Below are positions 39,813 through 50,923 of a stretch of 64,000 nt of DNA, piece after piece (within the stretch, counting starts at the first letter, position 1; every line of letters starts with the position of its first letter). The notes beneath the pieces were generated by a model. That model did not search any database and had not been told where the DNA came from. It saw only the letters and a program-made list of their open reading frames with translations. The stretch is from Kosakonia sacchari SP1 (GTDB lineage: Bacteria; Pseudomonadota; Gammaproteobacteria; Enterobacterales; Enterobacteriaceae), in the NCBI RefSeq assembly GCF_000300455.3, contig NZ_CP007215.2, forward strand, positions 3,410,001 through 3,474,000, in the 5' to 3' direction. The translations under genes were made by a program, and so were the position numbers.

Positions 39813-40376
39813 GTGCGATATCTGGCTACATTGTTCGTATCACTGGCGGTGCTCATCACCGCCGGATGTGGCTGGCATCTGCGTAGTACCACGCAGGTGC
39901 CGACCGAAATGAAAACGATGATTTTTGACTCCGGAGATCCGAATGGTCCGTTGAGCCGTGCGATCCGCAGCCAGTTGCGTCTCAACGGTATTAGCTTGCT
40001 GGAGAAAGAATCAATGCGTCAGGACGTGCCTTCGCTTCGTCTTCTCGCTTCAAGCATAAGTAGCGACACCGCTTCTGTTTTCCAGGATGGACGTACTGCG
40101 GAATATCAACTGGTGCTGACCGTAAGCGCCAGCGTATTGATCCCGGGTCATGATATTTACCCAATCAATACCAAAGTTTATCGTTCCTTCTTTGATAACC
40201 CGCAAACGGCGTTGGCGAAAGCCGCGGAGCAGGATATGATCGTTCAGGAGATGTACGATAAAGCAGCCGAACAGTTGATTCGTAAGCTGCCTAGCGTACA
40301 TACTGCGGACGCAAAAAATGAGCAGGCTGTTTCAACCTCCACGCCAGCCCAAACTTCGGCGCAACCGGGTAGCTAA
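39813..40376 (+). CDS. lptE: LPS-assembly lipoprotein LptE
   Basis: Outer-membrane lipoprotein that plugs LptD and helps place LPS on the cell surface. 187 residues (E. coli 193). Lipobox ITAGC, lipidated Cys19. The body is conserved ([48 protein letters not shown]). The start is GTG with GGGAGGA upstream. Its stop shares a base with the holA start (TAATG). Confidence 0.95.
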   Translation: MRYLATLFVSLAVLITAGCGWHLRSTTQVPTEMKTMIFDSGDPNGPLSRAIRSQLRLNGISLLEKESMRQDVPSLRLLASSISSDTASVFQDGRTAEYQLVLTVSASVLIPGHDIYPINTKVYRSFFDNPQTALAKAAEQDMIVQEMYDKAAEQLIRKLPSVHTADAKNEQAVSTSTPAQTSAQPGS

Positions 40377-41407
40377 TGCTCAGGTTGTATCCTGAACAAC
40401 TCCGCGCGCAGCTTAATGAAGGGCTGCGCGCGGCGTATTTACTCCTCGGTAATGATCCGCTGCTGTTACAAGAGAGCCAGGACGCTGTGCGTCAGGTCGC
40501 CTCTGAACAGGGTTTCATCGAACACCATACCTTCACACTGGATGCCAGCACGGATTGGGATGCGATTTTCTCCATCTGCCAGGCATTGAGTCTGTTCGCC
40601 AGCCGTCAGACGTTACTGTTACAGCTGCCCGAAAATGGCCCAAACGCTGCTATCAATGAACAACTGGCAAAGCTGGTTAGCCTGCTGCATGACGACCTCA
40701 TTTTGACGGTTCGCGGGAACAAGCTCACCAAAGCGCAGGAAAATGCGGCATGGATAACGCAGTTAAATAATCGTGCCGTGCAGGTAAGCTGCCAGACACC
40801 GGAACAGGCAAACCTGCCGCGCTGGGTTGCCGCCAGGGCAAAGCAAAACAAGCTGGAACTGGACGACGCCGCCAATCAGTTACTTTGTTATTGCTATGAA
40901 GGAAACTTACTGGCACTGGCGCAAGCGCTGGAACGCCTGGCGCTGCTGTGGCCGGATGGCAAACTCACCCTGCCCCGCGTGGAACATGCGGTGAACGACG
41001 CAGCGCACTTCACCCCTTTCCACTGGGTTGATGCGCTACTTGCCGGAAAAAGCAAACGCGCATTGCACATTCTCACCCAGTTGCGACTGGAAGCGTGTGA
41101 GCCGGTGATCCTGCTGCGTACCGTGCAACGCGAATTACTGTTGCTGGTGACGTTGAAACGTCAGTCAGCACACACGCCACTGCGTGCGCTGTTTGACAAG
41201 CATCGGGTGTGGCAAAACCGCCGGGGTGTGACGGGCGATGCGCTTAATCGCCTGAGCCTCAACCAGTTACGCCAGGCGGTCCATTTGCTGAGCCGCATTG
41301 AGCTGATTGTGAAGCAGGATTTTGGGCAGTCGGTCTGGGCCGAGCTTGAAGGGCTTTCTCTGCTACTCTGTCATAAGGCACTGGCAGACGTTTTTATTGA
41401 TGGTTGA
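40376..41407 (+). CDS. holA: DNA polymerase III delta subunit
   Basis: Clamp-loader subunit that opens the beta clamp. 343 residues as in E. coli. N-terminal RecA-like fold starting [13 protein letters not shown], with the clamp-opening region around the LSLFASRQ segment, a helical middle, and a C-terminal collar domain ([16 protein letters not shown]). Confidence 0.96.
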   Translation: MLRLYPEQLRAQLNEGLRAAYLLLGNDPLLLQESQDAVRQVASEQGFIEHHTFTLDASTDWDAIFSICQALSLFASRQTLLLQLPENGPNAAINEQLAKLVSLLHDDLILTVRGNKLTKAQENAAWITQLNNRAVQVSCQTPEQANLPRWVAARAKQNKLELDDAANQLLCYCYEGNLLALAQALERLALLWPDGKLTLPRVEHAVNDAAHFTPFHWVDALLAGKSKRALHILTQLRLEACEPVILLRTVQRELLLLVTLKRQSAHTPLRALFDKHRVWQNRRGVTGDALNRLSLNQLRQAVHLLSRIELIVKQDFGQSVWAELEGLSLLLCHKALADVFIDG

Positions 41408-41408
41408 T

Positions 41409-42050
41409 ATGAATCAGTTGCAGGCACTGTTTGGCGGTACATTTGATCCGATCCATTATGGGCACCTGAAACCTGTGGAAGCGCTGGCGAACCAGATTGG
41501 CCTTTCCAGGGTGATCATCATGCCCAATAACGTGCCGCCGCACCGTTCACAACCTGAAGCCAGCAGCCAGCAACGCAAAAAAATGGTCGAACTGGCGATT
41601 GCCGATAAACCCTTATTCACCCTTGATGAACGCGAATTGCGCCGCGACACTCCTTCATATACGGCGCAAACCTTGCAGGAGTGGCGGGAAGAGCAAGGTG
41701 CGCAACGCCCACTGGCGTTTATCATCGGTCAGGATTCACTGTTGACTTTCCCCACATGGCACCACTACGAGTCCATTCTGGATAACTGTCATCTGATTGT
41801 CTGCCGCCGCCCAGGTTACCCGCTGACAATGGAGCAGGAAGCACATCAGCAGTGGCTGGAAGCCCACCTCACCACCAATCCTGAAGATCTGCATGTTTTA
41901 CCTGCCGGACGGATTTACCTTGCCGAAACCCCGTGGTTCAACATTTCGGCGACGCTTATCCGTGAACGGCTGGAGCACGGCGAAAAGTGTGATGATTTGC
42001 TCCCCGAATCCGTCATGGCATATATCAACGAGCAGGGTTTGTACCGCTGA
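41409..42050 (+). CDS. nadD: Nicotinate-nucleotide adenylyltransferase
   Basis: Makes deamido-NAD from NaMN and ATP. 213 residues as in E. coli. [14 protein letters not shown] carries the HxGH nucleotidyltransferase motif, and the ISxTxxR motif is near the C-terminus ([10 protein letters not shown]). The start is ATG 41409; an in-frame ATG nine bases earlier would overlap the holA stop. The last 26 bases overlap the end of convergent cobD. Confidence 0.95.
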   Translation: MNQLQALFGGTFDPIHYGHLKPVEALANQIGLSRVIIMPNNVPPHRSQPEASSQQRKKMVELAIADKPLFTLDERELRRDTPSYTAQTLQEWREEQGAQRPLAFIIGQDSLLTFPTWHHYESILDNCHLIVCRRPGYPLTMEQEAHQQWLEAHLTTNPEDLHVLPAGRIYLAETPWFNISATLIRERLEHGEKCDDLLPESVMAYINEQGLYR

Positions 42051-43119
42051 GCACCGCCGTCATGGCAGCGATAAGCCGATCATTCTCCCCTTCGCTTCGC
42101 ACCGCTATACGGTAATAGCGCGCATCCAGCCCTGGGTAATTGGCACAGCTACGAATCAAAATGTGGTGGGAAAGCAATGCCTGTTGTAACTCCATCTCCG
42201 GCACATCACAGCGCATAAAAAGATAGTTTGCGCAGCCGGGCCAGACCGTTAACCCCGGCAGTGCGTTCAGCGCGGCGAACAAACGCGGACGTTCTTTATT
42301 GAGCCAGTTCCAGCTTGCCTGCTGATAGTCGCAGTCCTGTAAAATCACCTCACCCGCGAGCGCAGCAAAGGCATTGATGGACCACGGCATCTGCGCATCG
42401 CGCATAGACCTGACTTGCTGCTCATTGCTGCTCAGCGCATACCCCAATCGCAAGCCTGGAATGGCGTAAAACTTGGTGAGTGAACGCAGCACCCAAACAT
42501 GCGGATTTTGCGCCAGATAAGGAATAAAACCTTCGCGTTCGGCAATAAAATCCATAAAGGCTTCGTCGAGGACAAGCGTAATTCCCAGCGCTTTACAACG
42601 GGCGGCAATCGCGTGCAGCAGAGCGTCGTCCGGCAACAAACCGGTGGGGTTATTGGGTGTACAGAGAAATAAACAGTCGAGATCGACGGTCAGCGCGCCC
42701 AGCAACGCATCAGTAAGCTGCCAGCCATCACTCTCACGTAATTGATAGTCGCGAATCCCGCACTCCACCAATGCCAGCGCCCGGCGATACTCCGCAAACC
42801 CTGGTGTTATCAGCATCGCTTTACGTGGCTTAAGCATGTTGACCAGCGCAAAGATCGCTTCCGTTTCACCATTTCCGGCAAGTATCCATGAAGCCGGAAC
42901 CTGGTGATGAGCCGCCAGAGCCTGATGCAAACGCTGATACTCGACATCCGGGTAGCGCTCGGCGAGCGACAAATTATTCTGCAAGGCATGTTTAAGCGAT
43001 GCGGGCATGCCAGCCGGATTAATGTTGGCGCTGAAATCAAGCAACTCTTCCGCCGCTATCCCCAACAGTTCTGCCGCCTCACGTGTGTTGCCACCGTGCG
43101 CACTGTGAAACAAAGCCAT
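42025..43119 (-). CDS. cobD: L-threonine-O-3-phosphate decarboxylase CobD
   Basis: PLP enzyme (aminotransferase class I fold) that makes (R)-1-amino-2-propanol phosphate for the cobalamin nucleotide loop. 364 residues, like Salmonella CobD (364). [10 protein letters not shown] near the start, CTPNNPTG, and the PLP-lysine motif [14 protein letters not shown]. The C-terminal [10 protein letters not shown] holds the substrate Arg. Divergent from cobC. E. coli K-12 lacks cobD here; Salmonella has the same nadD-cobD-cobC order. Confidence 0.92.
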   Translation of the reverse strand: MALFHSAHGGNTREAAELLGIAAEELLDFSANINPAGMPASLKHALQNNLSLAERYPDVEYQRLHQALAAHHQVPASWILAGNGETEAIFALVNMLKPRKAMLITPGFAEYRRALALVECGIRDYQLRESDGWQLTDALLGALTVDLDCLFLCTPNNPTGLLPDDALLHAIAARCKALGITLVLDEAFMDFIAEREGFIPYLAQNPHVWVLRSLTKFYAIPGLRLGYALSSNEQQVRSMRDAQMPWSINAFAALAGEVILQDCDYQQASWNWLNKERPRLFAALNALPGLTVWPGCANYLFMRCDVPEMELQQALLSHHILIRSCANYPGLDARYYRIAVRSEGENDRLIAAMTAVLSGTNPAR

Positions 43120-43218
43120 CTTCCGCTCCGGTTAAAAGCCGTTATCTTAAACGAAAAAGAGGCCGTGATTGAGGGCGCGATGGTAAACTTTGCGCACAAA
43201 TCCAGACGGGAGATCATC

Positions 43219-43836
43219 ATGCGACTCTGGCTGATACGCCACGGAGAAACCGAAGCGAATGTTGCCGGGCTTTATAGCGGCCACTCACCGACTCCACTGA
43301 CACCCAGAGGGCTAGCGCAGGCGAAAACCCTGCGTGAGTTACTCGCGCATGTGCCCTTCGATTATGTGCTTTGTAGCGAACTGGAGCGCGCGCAGCAGAC
43401 GGCCGCGCGCGTACTGGAATCGCGCGCGCTTGCTGTTCATACCACACCGTTACTCAATGAGATGTTTTTCGGCGACTGGGAAATGCGCCATCATCGCGAT
43501 TTAACGCGAGAAGATCCGCAAAGCTATGCCGCCTGGTGTACCGACTGGCAGCACGCCGTTCCCACCAATGGTGAAGGATTTCAGGCCTTTTCTGCACGAA
43601 TTGAGCAAGTTATTGCGCTCGTTGCCGATATAAAAAGTCAGCACAAGAATGTGTTGATTGCCAGCCATCAGGGAGTGTTGAGTTTGTTGATCGCCCGCTT
43701 ACTCGGCATGCCTGCTGCATCGCTGTGGCATTTTCGTGTTGATCAAGGGTGCTGGAGCGCTATTGATATCCATGATGATTTCGCCACGCTGCGGGTATTA
43801 AATAGCCGGGCAGCATGGCACGCTGACGATGTATAG
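43219..43836 (+). CDS. cobC: Alpha-ribazole-5'-phosphate phosphatase CobC
   Basis: Histidine-phosphatase-family enzyme of cobalamin nucleotide-loop assembly. 205 residues. The phospho-His motif LIRHGETEAN and the second catalytic His in SHQGVLSLL are present, as is the family segment NEMFFGDWEMRHHRDL. The start (ATG 43219) follows GGGAGAT; the longer ORF from 42904 crosses into cobD and is not credible. Confidence 0.94.
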   Translation: MRLWLIRHGETEANVAGLYSGHSPTPLTPRGLAQAKTLRELLAHVPFDYVLCSELERAQQTAARVLESRALAVHTTPLLNEMFFGDWEMRHHRDLTREDPQSYAAWCTDWQHAVPTNGEGFQAFSARIEQVIALVADIKSQHKNVLIASHQGVLSLLIARLLGMPAASLWHFRVDQGCWSAIDIHDDFATLRVLNSRAAWHADDV

Positions 43837-44022
43837 CGTGTTTTTCATGCATCCTATTCACACCGCTGATTCGGCCATTGACACGCCCTCACAGGCTGCT
43901 ATCCTCCGCGCGCAGAGATTGTTTTACAAAATTGGCAATGCAATCGCGCGCCCGTGATGGGATGATAGCCAACTTTTAAACTTGCCGGATCTCTCTTATC
44001 CCGGCAATCGATGCAGTTCAGG

Positions 44023-44028
44023 TATAAT
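44023..44028 (+). promoter_or_regulatory. Possible -10 for the rsfS-mrd operon
   Basis: A perfect TATAAT 50 bases before the rsfS start, without a good -35. A second candidate lies farther up: TTGACA at 43878-43883, 16-base spacer, TATCCT at 43900-43905. Confidence 0.4.
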
Positions 44029-44078
44029 GTCAGGCCGTTCATTAACAGTACATTTTTTACTCACCCCAGGGGGAACAC

Positions 44079-44396
44079 TTGCAGGGTAAAGCACTCCAGG
44101 ATTTTGTTATCGACAAAATTGATGACCTGAAAGGTCAAGATATCGTTGCCATTGACGTTCAGGGTAAATCCAGTATCACCGACTGCATGATTATCTGCAC
44201 CGGCACATCGACTCGCCACGTTATCTCTATTGCGGATCACGTGGTGCAGGAATCGCGTGCGGCCGGCATGATGCCGCTGGGTGTCGAAGGTGAAAGCGCC
44301 GCAGACTGGGTCGTTGTCGATTTAGGCGATGTGATTGTCCACGTCATGCAGGAAGAGAGCCGTCGCCTGTATGAGCTGGAAAAACTCTGGGGTTAA
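44079..44396 (+). CDS. rsfS: Ribosomal silencing factor RsfS
   Basis: Binds uL14 on the 50S subunit and blocks subunit joining in stationary phase. 105 residues as in E. coli, nearly identical ([20 protein letters not shown] region, [20 protein letters not shown]). The start is TTG, supported by an AGGGGGA ribosome site. First gene of rsfS-rlmH-mrdA-mrdB-rlpA. Confidence 0.96.
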   Translation: MQGKALQDFVIDKIDDLKGQDIVAIDVQGKSSITDCMIICTGTSTRHVISIADHVVQESRAAGMMPLGVEGESAADWVVVDLGDVIVHVMQEESRRLYELEKLWG

Positions 44397-44399
44397 TGC

Positions 44400-44867
44400 G
44401 TGAAACTGCAACTGGTCGCCGTCGGCACGAAAATGCCGGACTGGGTACAGACAGGTTTTAGTGAATACCTGCGCCGCTTTCCAAAAGATATGCCGTTCGA
44501 ACTAATCGAAATTCCGGCGGGAAAGCGCGGCAAGAACGCAGATATCAAACGTATTCTCGATAAAGAGGGTGAATTGATGCTGGCCGCGGCCGGCAAAAAT
44601 CGTATCGTTACCCTCGATATTCCGGGTAAACCCTGGGATACGCCGCAGCTGGCAAACGAGCTGGAGCGCTGGAAGCAAGACGGGCGCGATGTCAGCTTGC
44701 TGATTGGCGGGCCGGAAGGGTTATCCCCGGCCTGCAAAGCGGCGGCAGAACAAAGTTGGTCACTCTCTGCGCTAACGTTACCTCACCCGCTGGTGCGCGT
44801 GCTGGTTGCCGAAAGCCTGTATCGCGCATGGAGTATTACCACCAACCATCCTTATCACCGTGAGTAA
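44400..44867 (+). CDS. rlmH: 23S rRNA pseudouridine-1915 N3-methyltransferase RlmH
   Basis: 155-residue minimal SPOUT methyltransferase that modifies Psi1915 after subunit joining. SAM-binding knot motifs [11 protein letters not shown] and [25 protein letters not shown] start three bases after rsfS. Confidence 0.96.
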   Translation: MKLQLVAVGTKMPDWVQTGFSEYLRRFPKDMPFELIEIPAGKRGKNADIKRILDKEGELMLAAAGKNRIVTLDIPGKPWDTPQLANELERWKQDGRDVSLLIGGPEGLSPACKAAAEQSWSLSALTLPHPLVRVLVAESLYRAWSITTNHPYHRE

Positions 44868-44896
44868 CGACGAGTCTTGGGTAGATTAAGCAGCGG

Positions 44897-46798
44897 ATGA
44901 AATTACAGAATTCTTTTCGCGACTATACGGCTGAGTCCGCGCTGTTTGTGCGCCGGGCGCTGGTCGCTTTTACGGGGATTTTGCTGCTTACCGGCGTGCT
45001 GGTAGCCAATCTTTATAACCTGCAAATCGTCCGTTTTGCGGACTACCAGACCCGCTCCAACGAAAACCGCATTAAGCTGGTGCCTATCGCGCCAAGCCGC
45101 GGCATCATCTACGATCGCAACGGCACACCGCTGGCGCTGAACCGCACCATCTACCAGGTCGAGATGATGCCGGAGAAAGTCGATGATGTGCAGCAAACGC
45201 TGGATGCCCTGCGTGATGTGGTCGATCTGAACGACGACGATATCGCCAACTTCAAAAAAGAGCGCTCACGCTCGCACCGCTTCACCTCCATTCCGGTAAA
45301 AACTAACCTGACGGAAGTGCAAGTGGCGCGCTTTGCGGTGAACCAGTACCGTTTTCCCGGCGTTGAGGTCAAGGGCTATAAGCGCCGTTTTTATCCCTAT
45401 GGCTCCGCGCTGACGCACGTCATTGGCTACGTGTCGAAAATTAACGATAAAGATGTCGAACGGCTGGATAAAGAGGGCAAACTGGCAAACTATGCCGCCA
45501 CCCACGATATCGGCAAACTGGGTATCGAGCGCTATTACGAAGATGTGCTGCACGGCCAGACCGGTTATGAAGAGGTGGAAGTCAACAACCGTGGTCGTGT
45601 GATCCGTCAGCTCAAAGAGGTGCCGCCGCAGGCCGGTCACGATATCTACCTGACGCTGGATTTAAAACTGCAGCAGTATATCGAAACACTGCTCGCTGGC
45701 AGCCGTGCGGCGGTGGTGGTAACCGATCCACGCAATGGCAGCATTCTCGCGCTGGTATCGATGCCCAGCTACGATCCGAACCTGTTTGTCGATGGTATTT
45801 CCAGCAAAGATTACTCTTCACTGTTAAACGATCCGAATACGCCGCTGATCAACCGCGCAACGCAAGGTGTGTACCCACCAGCGTCGACGGTGAAACCGTA
45901 TGTGGCCGTTTCCGCCCTCAGCGCCGGGGTGATCACGCGCAACACCAGCTTGTTTGATCCCGGTTGGTGGCAATTACCCGGTTCGGAAAAACGTTACCGC
46001 GACTGGAAAAAATGGGGTCACGGTCACCTGAATGTAACCAAGTCGCTGGAAGAGTCCGCCGATACCTTCTTCTATCAGGTTGCCTATGATATGGGCATTG
46101 ACCGCCTGGCAGAGTGGATGGGCAAATTTGGTTACGGTCACTATACCGGCGTTGATCTTTCGGAAGAGCGCGCCGGGAACATGCCAACCCGCGAATGGAA
46201 ACTGAAGCGCTTTAAGAAACCGTGGTACCAGGGCGACACCATCCCGGTGGGGATCGGCCAGGGTTACTGGACGGCAACACCATTGCAGATGAACAAAGCG
46301 ATGATGACGCTGATTAATGACGGCGTTGTTAAAGTGCCGCACCTGCTGATGAGCACGGTAGAAGATGGCAAGCAAGTTCCCTGGCAACAACCTGCACAGC
46401 CACCAGTGGGTGATATTCACTCTGGCTACTGGGAGATTGCCAAAGACGGGATGTATGGTGTAGCCAACCGCCCGAACGGTACGGGTCATAAATACTTCGC
46501 CAACGCGCCATACAAAGTCGCGGCGAAATCCGGTACCGCCCAGGTCTTTGGTTTGAAAGCAAATGAAACCTATAACGCCCATCGTATTGCGGAACGTCTG
46601 CGTGACCATAAATTGATGACGGCGTTCGCCCCTTACGATAACCCGCAGGTCGCCGTCGCCGTCATTCTGGAAAACGGTGGCGCAGGTCCGGCGGTAGGTA
46701 CGATTATGCGCCAGATCCTCGATCACATTATGCTTGGCGATAACAACACCGAGCTGCCAACGGAAAACCCGTCCGCGGCAGCAGTGGAGGACCAATAA
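44897..46798 (+). CDS. mrdA: Penicillin-binding protein 2 (elongasome transpeptidase)
   Basis: Cross-links peptidoglycan during cell elongation together with RodA. 633 residues. Membrane anchor about 20-42, a pedestal domain, then the transpeptidase domain with catalytic Ser330 (PASTVK), an SxD-type motif (SADTF) and KSGT ([10 protein letters not shown]). The stop lies one base before the mrdB ATG. Confidence 0.97.
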   Translation: MKLQNSFRDYTAESALFVRRALVAFTGILLLTGVLVANLYNLQIVRFADYQTRSNENRIKLVPIAPSRGIIYDRNGTPLALNRTIYQVEMMPEKVDDVQQTLDALRDVVDLNDDDIANFKKERSRSHRFTSIPVKTNLTEVQVARFAVNQYRFPGVEVKGYKRRFYPYGSALTHVIGYVSKINDKDVERLDKEGKLANYAATHDIGKLGIERYYEDVLHGQTGYEEVEVNNRGRVIRQLKEVPPQAGHDIYLTLDLKLQQYIETLLAGSRAAVVVTDPRNGSILALVSMPSYDPNLFVDGISSKDYSSLLNDPNTPLINRATQGVYPPASTVKPYVAVSALSAGVITRNTSLFDPGWWQLPGSEKRYRDWKKWGHGHLNVTKSLEESADTFFYQVAYDMGIDRLAEWMGKFGYGHYTGVDLSEERAGNMPTREWKLKRFKKPWYQGDTIPVGIGQGYWTATPLQMNKAMMTLINDGVVKVPHLLMSTVEDGKQVPWQQPAQPPVGDIHSGYWEIAKDGMYGVANRPNGTGHKYFANAPYKVAAKSGTAQVFGLKANETYNAHRIAERLRDHKLMTAFAPYDNPQVAVAVILENGGAGPAVGTIMRQILDHIMLGDNNTELPTENPSAAAVEDQ

Positions 46799-46799
46799 C

Positions 46800-47912
46800 A
46801 TGACGGATAATCCGAACAAGAAATCGTTCTGGGATAAAATCCACATCGATCCGGTACTGCTGCTAATTATCCTCGCGCTGCTGTTTTACAGCGCGATTGT
46901 TATCTGGAGCGCCAGCGGCCAGGATATCGGTATGACCGAGCGTAAAATTGGTCAGATCACCATGGGGTTGATTATCATGGTTATCCTGGCGCAGGTGCCG
47001 CCACGCGTCTATGAAGGTTGGGCGCCCTATCTCTACATTTTCTGTGTCGTGTTGCTTGTCGCGGTGGATGCCTTCGGCGCTATTTCAAAAGGCGCGCAGC
47101 GCTGGCTCGATTTGGGCGTAGTGCGTTTCCAGCCTTCGGAAATCGCCAAAATTGCCGTACCGTTGATGGTGGCGCGCTTTATTAACCGCGATGTCTGTCC
47201 ACCTTCGCTGAAGAATACCGCTATCGCGCTGGCGCTGATTTTCGTGCCAACGCTGCTGGTGGCGGCGCAACCGGATTTGGGAACCTCTATCCTCGTGGTG
47301 CTCTCCGGGCTGTTTGTGCTGTTTCTTTCCGGGTTAAGCTGGCGGTTGATTGGCATTGCCGCCGTGCTGGTGGCGGCGTTTATCCCGGTGCTGTGGTTCT
47401 TCCTGATGCATGATTATCAGCGCCAGCGCGTGATGATGCTGCTCGATCCGGAAACCGATCCGCTCGGCGCGGGCTATCATATTATTCAGTCAAAAATCGC
47501 CATCGGCTCCGGCGGTCTGAGCGGTAAAGGCTGGCTGCACGGAACCCAGTCGCAACTGGAGTTTCTGCCCGAACGCCATACCGACTTTATCTTTGCCGTG
47601 CTGGCGGAAGAGCTGGGCCTCATCGGCATCCTGATTTTGCTGGCGCTGTATGTGTTGCTGATTATGCGTGGGCTGTGGATTGCCGCCCGGGCGCAAACCA
47701 CGTTCGGACGCGTTATGGCCGGTGGTTTAATGTTGATTTTGTTCGTTTATGTGTTCGTAAATATTGGTATGGTGAGTGGTATCCTGCCAGTGGTGGGCGT
47801 ACCGCTGCCACTGATCAGTTACGGGGGTTCTGCCCTGATCGTACTCATGGCCGGGTTTGGTATCGTTATGTCGATCCATACTCACAGGAAAATGTTGTCA
47901 AAGAGCGTATAA
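46800..47912 (+). CDS. mrdB: Peptidoglycan glycosyltransferase RodA (MrdB)
   Basis: SEDS-family polymerase, partner of PBP2. 370 residues, about ten membrane helices. SEDS signatures [32 protein letters not shown] and [13 protein letters not shown] are present. The start is at MTDNPNKK, directly after mrdA. Confidence 0.97.
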   Translation: MTDNPNKKSFWDKIHIDPVLLLIILALLFYSAIVIWSASGQDIGMTERKIGQITMGLIIMVILAQVPPRVYEGWAPYLYIFCVVLLVAVDAFGAISKGAQRWLDLGVVRFQPSEIAKIAVPLMVARFINRDVCPPSLKNTAIALALIFVPTLLVAAQPDLGTSILVVLSGLFVLFLSGLSWRLIGIAAVLVAAFIPVLWFFLMHDYQRQRVMMLLDPETDPLGAGYHIIQSKIAIGSGGLSGKGWLHGTQSQLEFLPERHTDFIFAVLAEELGLIGILILLALYVLLIMRGLWIAARAQTTFGRVMAGGLMLILFVYVFVNIGMVSGILPVVGVPLPLISYGGSALIVLMAGFGIVMSIHTHRKMLSKSV

Positions 47913-47922
47913 GAGGTGGGCA

Positions 47923-49116
47923 ATGCGTAAGCAATGGCTTGGGATCTGCATAGCAGCAGGATTACTGGCGGCATGTTCGAACGATGATGGTCAGCAGCAG
48001 ACGACCGTAGCGCCGCAACCTGCGGTGTGTAACGGCCCTGTCGTTGAAATTAGCGGTGCGGAGCCTCATTACGAAGCGCCTGTCGCCACGGCGAATCAGG
48101 ATTATGAACGCGACGGTAAGCGCTACAAAATCGTGCAGAATCCGGCGAATTTTAGCCAGGCGGGATTGGCTGCCATTTATGATGCCGAACCCGGCAGCAA
48201 TTTGACGGCTTCCGGCGAAACGTTCGATGCGATGCAGCTTACCGCCGCACACCCGACGCTGCCCATTCCGAGCTATGCGCGTATCACCAACCTGGCGAAT
48301 GGTCGCATGATTGTGGTCCGCATTAACGATCGCGGGCCCTACGGCAACGATCGCGTGATTTCCCTGTCACGCGCGGCGGCAGATCGACTGAACACCTCCA
48401 ATAACACCAAAGTGCGTATTGATCCGATTATCGTTGCGCAGGATGGTTCCCTTTCCGGCCCGGGTATGGCGTGTACGAAAGTTGCACAGCAAACCTACGC
48501 ATTGCCTGCACGTCCCGATCTTGGCGGCGGTCTCGGCAGCGTCTCTTCAGCTCCACAGCCAATAGAGCCACAGGGCAATGTCCACGCTATCAGCAACGAC
48601 ACGCTGAAAAGCGACGACACGACCGCGGCGCCAGTGCGTAGCGGCGGCTTCCTGGGCGCACCGACCCCACTCGCTTCTGGCGTGCTGGAAGGAAGCACCG
48701 ATACTGCGACCGCGACAGCAGCGCAACCTGCAACAGCATCTGTAACGCCAACGGCTACGCCGGCCGCACAGACTGCTCCGGCAGCGCAAACTTACACACC
48801 AACGCGCACTTCGCCCGTTACCGCACCAGGCTCAGTACAGGGCAACGTACATGCGGCCGCACCTGCCAGCAGCGCTGCGGCAGTAAGCAGCGGCGGTTAT
48901 ATGGTGCAGGTGGGTGCTGTCAGCGATCAGACGCGTGCGCAGCAATACCAGCAGCGCCTGGCGCAGCAGTTTGCGGTGCCTGGCCGCGTCACGCAAAACG
49001 GGGCTGTCTGGCGCGTACAGTTAGGGCCGTTCAGCAACAAAGCGGACGCCAGCGCCTTGCAGCAGCGCCTGCAAAACGAGGCGCAGTTGCAGTCATTCGT
49101 CACGAACGCCCAGTAA
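47923..49116 (+). CDS. rlpA: Septal-ring lytic transglycosylase-family lipoprotein RlpA
   Basis: Outer-membrane lipoprotein with a double-psi beta-barrel and a C-terminal SPOR domain that binds denuded glycan at the septum. 397 residues, against 362 in E. coli. Lipobox LLAAC, lipidated Cys18. DPBB domain at about 75-165 (GLAAIYDAEPGSNLTASGE, INDRGPYGNDRVISLS). The Ala/Thr/Pro-rich linker (about 190-325) accounts for the extra length. SPOR begins at GGYMVQVGAVSD. Confidence 0.95.
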   Translation: MRKQWLGICIAAGLLAACSNDDGQQQTTVAPQPAVCNGPVVEISGAEPHYEAPVATANQDYERDGKRYKIVQNPANFSQAGLAAIYDAEPGSNLTASGETFDAMQLTAAHPTLPIPSYARITNLANGRMIVVRINDRGPYGNDRVISLSRAAADRLNTSNNTKVRIDPIIVAQDGSLSGPGMACTKVAQQTYALPARPDLGGGLGSVSSAPQPIEPQGNVHAISNDTLKSDDTTAAPVRSGGFLGAPTPLASGVLEGSTDTATATAAQPATASVTPTATPAAQTAPAAQTYTPTRTSPVTAPGSVQGNVHAAAPASSAAAVSSGGYMVQVGAVSDQTRAQQYQQRLAQQFAVPGRVTQNGAVWRVQLGPFSNKADASALQQRLQNEAQLQSFVTNAQ

Positions 49117-49125
49117 CGTTGCTAA

Positions 49126-49188
49126 GGCGTCTGACTTTGTCAACTTATGTCAGCAACATTAACAAAGTCATGCTGAAAGTCAGATGCC
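49126..49188 (+). other. Alternative hairpins between rlpA and dacA
   Basis: GGCGTCTGACTTT (49126-49138) can pair with AAAGTCAGATGCC (49176-49188). The same 5' arm (TGACTTTGT, 49132-49140) can instead pair with ACAAAGTCA (49162-49170). An inner CAGCA/TGCTG pair belongs to the first fold. No T-run follows. Confidence 0.6.
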
Positions 49189-49204
49189 TGCAGGTATAGC
49201 TTTT

Positions 49205-49212
49205 GCTATAGT
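49205..49212 (+). promoter_or_regulatory. Probable dacA promoter (-10)
   Basis: Extended -10 TGCTATAGT about 45 bases before the dacA ATG; no clear -35. Confidence 0.45.
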
Positions 49213-49255
49213 AAGGCACTTTTTTTAACTCCATCACGGATGTCGTTGTTCGACC

Positions 49256-50467
49256 ATGAAGACCACTTTTTCCGCTCGTTTTATGCAGCGCCTGGCGCTC
49301 ACCACGGCGCTGGCTGCAGCTTCTCTTTCCGCTGCGCATGCCGATGACCTGAATATTAAGACAATGATCCCGGGCGTTCCGCAGATTGACGCGGAATCCT
49401 ATATCCTGATCGACTATAACTCCGGCAAAGTGCTGGCTGAGCAAAATGCTGATGCGCGCCGCGATCCGGCAAGCTTGACCAAGATGATGACCAGCTATGT
49501 CATTGGCCAGGCCATGAAAGCGGGCAAATTCAAAGACAGCGATCTGGTCACGATTGGTAACGACGCCTGGGCTACTGGCAACCCGGTGTTCCGCGGTTCT
49601 TCGCTGATGTTCCTGAAACCCGGTATGCAAGTACCGGTTTCCCAACTGATCCGTGGTATCAACCTGCAATCCGGTAACGATGCTTGCGTGGCAATGGCTG
49701 ATTATGTGGCGGGCAGCCAGGATGCGTTTGTCGGCCTGATGAACAACTATGTTAAAGCGCTGGGCCTGCAAAACAGCCACTTCCAGACCGTACATGGCCT
49801 GGATGCGGATGGTCAGTACAGCTCCGCGCGTGACATGGCGCTGATTGGTCAGGCGCTGATCCGCGATGTGCCGAACGAATACTCCATTTATAAAGAGAAA
49901 GAGTTCACCTTTAACGGCATTCGTCAGACCAACCGTAATGGCCTGCTGTGGGATAACAGCCTGAATGTCGACGGGATTAAAACCGGTCACACCGATAAAG
50001 CGGGTTATAACCTGGTGGCATCAGCAACCGAAGGCCAGATGCGCCTGATCTCTGCTGTGATGGGTGGTCGCACGTTTAAAGGCCGTGAAACCGAAAGCAA
50101 AAAACTACTGACCTGGGGCTTCCGTTTCTTTGAAACCGTAAGTCCGATCAAAGCCGGTAAAGAGTTTGCTTCAGAGCCAGCATGGTTTGGCGACAGCGAT
50201 CGCGCTTCGCTGGGCGTTGATAAAGACGTGTACCTGACCATTCCGCGCGGTCGCATGAAAGATCTGAAAGCCAGCTATGTGCTGAACACCAGCGAACTGC
50301 ACGCACCGCTGCAGAAAAATCAGGTGGTTGGCTCTATCAACTTCCAGCTGGATGGTAAAACCATCGAGCAACGCCCGCTGGTGGTACTGCAGGAGATCCC
50401 GGAAGGCAATTTCTTCGGCAAAATCATTGATTACATTAAATTGATGTTCCATCACTGGTTTGGCTAA
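49256..50467 (+). CDS. dacA: D-alanyl-D-alanine carboxypeptidase PBP5
   Basis: Trims the terminal D-Ala of peptidoglycan pentapeptides. 403 residues. Signal peptide to residue 29 (AHA), catalytic Ser73 in PASLTK, SGN motif ([12 protein letters not shown]), KTGHT motif, and a C-terminal amphipathic anchor ([18 protein letters not shown]). Separate from the mrd operon by its own promoter. Confidence 0.97.
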   Translation: MKTTFSARFMQRLALTTALAAASLSAAHADDLNIKTMIPGVPQIDAESYILIDYNSGKVLAEQNADARRDPASLTKMMTSYVIGQAMKAGKFKDSDLVTIGNDAWATGNPVFRGSSLMFLKPGMQVPVSQLIRGINLQSGNDACVAMADYVAGSQDAFVGLMNNYVKALGLQNSHFQTVHGLDADGQYSSARDMALIGQALIRDVPNEYSIYKEKEFTFNGIRQTNRNGLLWDNSLNVDGIKTGHTDKAGYNLVASATEGQMRLISAVMGGRTFKGRETESKKLLTWGFRFFETVSPIKAGKEFASEPAWFGDSDRASLGVDKDVYLTIPRGRMKDLKASYVLNTSELHAPLQKNQVVGSINFQLDGKTIEQRPLVVLQEIPEGNFFGKIIDYIKLMFHHWFG

Positions 50468-50522
50468 AAATTGAACACTTGAAAGTGTGATTTCCGTCCC
50501 CATATACTTAGCATCTCAGAAA

Positions 50523-50556
50523 AACTCCTGCCCTTGCGGCAGGAGTTCTTATTTTT
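50523..50556 (+). terminator. dacA terminator
   Basis: Stem AACTCCTGCC / GGCAGGAGTT with loop CTTGC, followed by CTTATTTTTT. It ends 15 bases before ybeD. Confidence 0.88.
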
Positions 50557-50571
50557 TACGCCGGAGCTGAC

Positions 50572-50835
50572 ATGAAAACCAATCTTAAAGAACTGCTTGA
50601 ATTCCCGACTCCCTTTACTTACAAAGTGATGGGTCTGGCGAAACCAGAGCTGGTTGATCTGGTGGTTGAAGTGGTACAGCGCCATGCGCCAGGTGATTAC
50701 TCTCCGCAGGTAAAACCGAGCAGCAAAGGCAATTACCACTCGGTATCCATCACCATTAACGCCACGCACATTGAGCAAGTAGAGACGCTGTACGAAGAAC
50801 TCGGCAATATCGAAATTGTTCGTATGGTGCTGTAA
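50572..50835 (+). CDS. ybeD: YbeD, DUF493 protein
   Basis: 87 residues, near-identical to E. coli YbeD. Ferredoxin-like alpha/beta fold family ([24 protein letters not shown]). Function not established; always next to lipB. A hairpin (ACGTTACCCG / CGGGTAACGT, 50845-50872) lies between it and lipB without a T-run. Confidence 0.93.
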   Translation: MKTNLKELLEFPTPFTYKVMGLAKPELVDLVVEVVQRHAPGDYSPQVKPSSKGNYHSVSITINATHIEQVETLYEELGNIEIVRMVL

Positions 50836-50923
50836 TTGTTCATCACGTTACCCGGAGCCATTCGGGTAACGTCTTCGCTGTGATATACTCCCCCCACTCT
50901 TTTTCTCCCCCGGGGATGCCGTT

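Noticed and set aside
43120-43218. Cobalamin riboswitch between cobD and cobC
   Set aside because: The gap of 99 bases is too short and lacks the B12-box.
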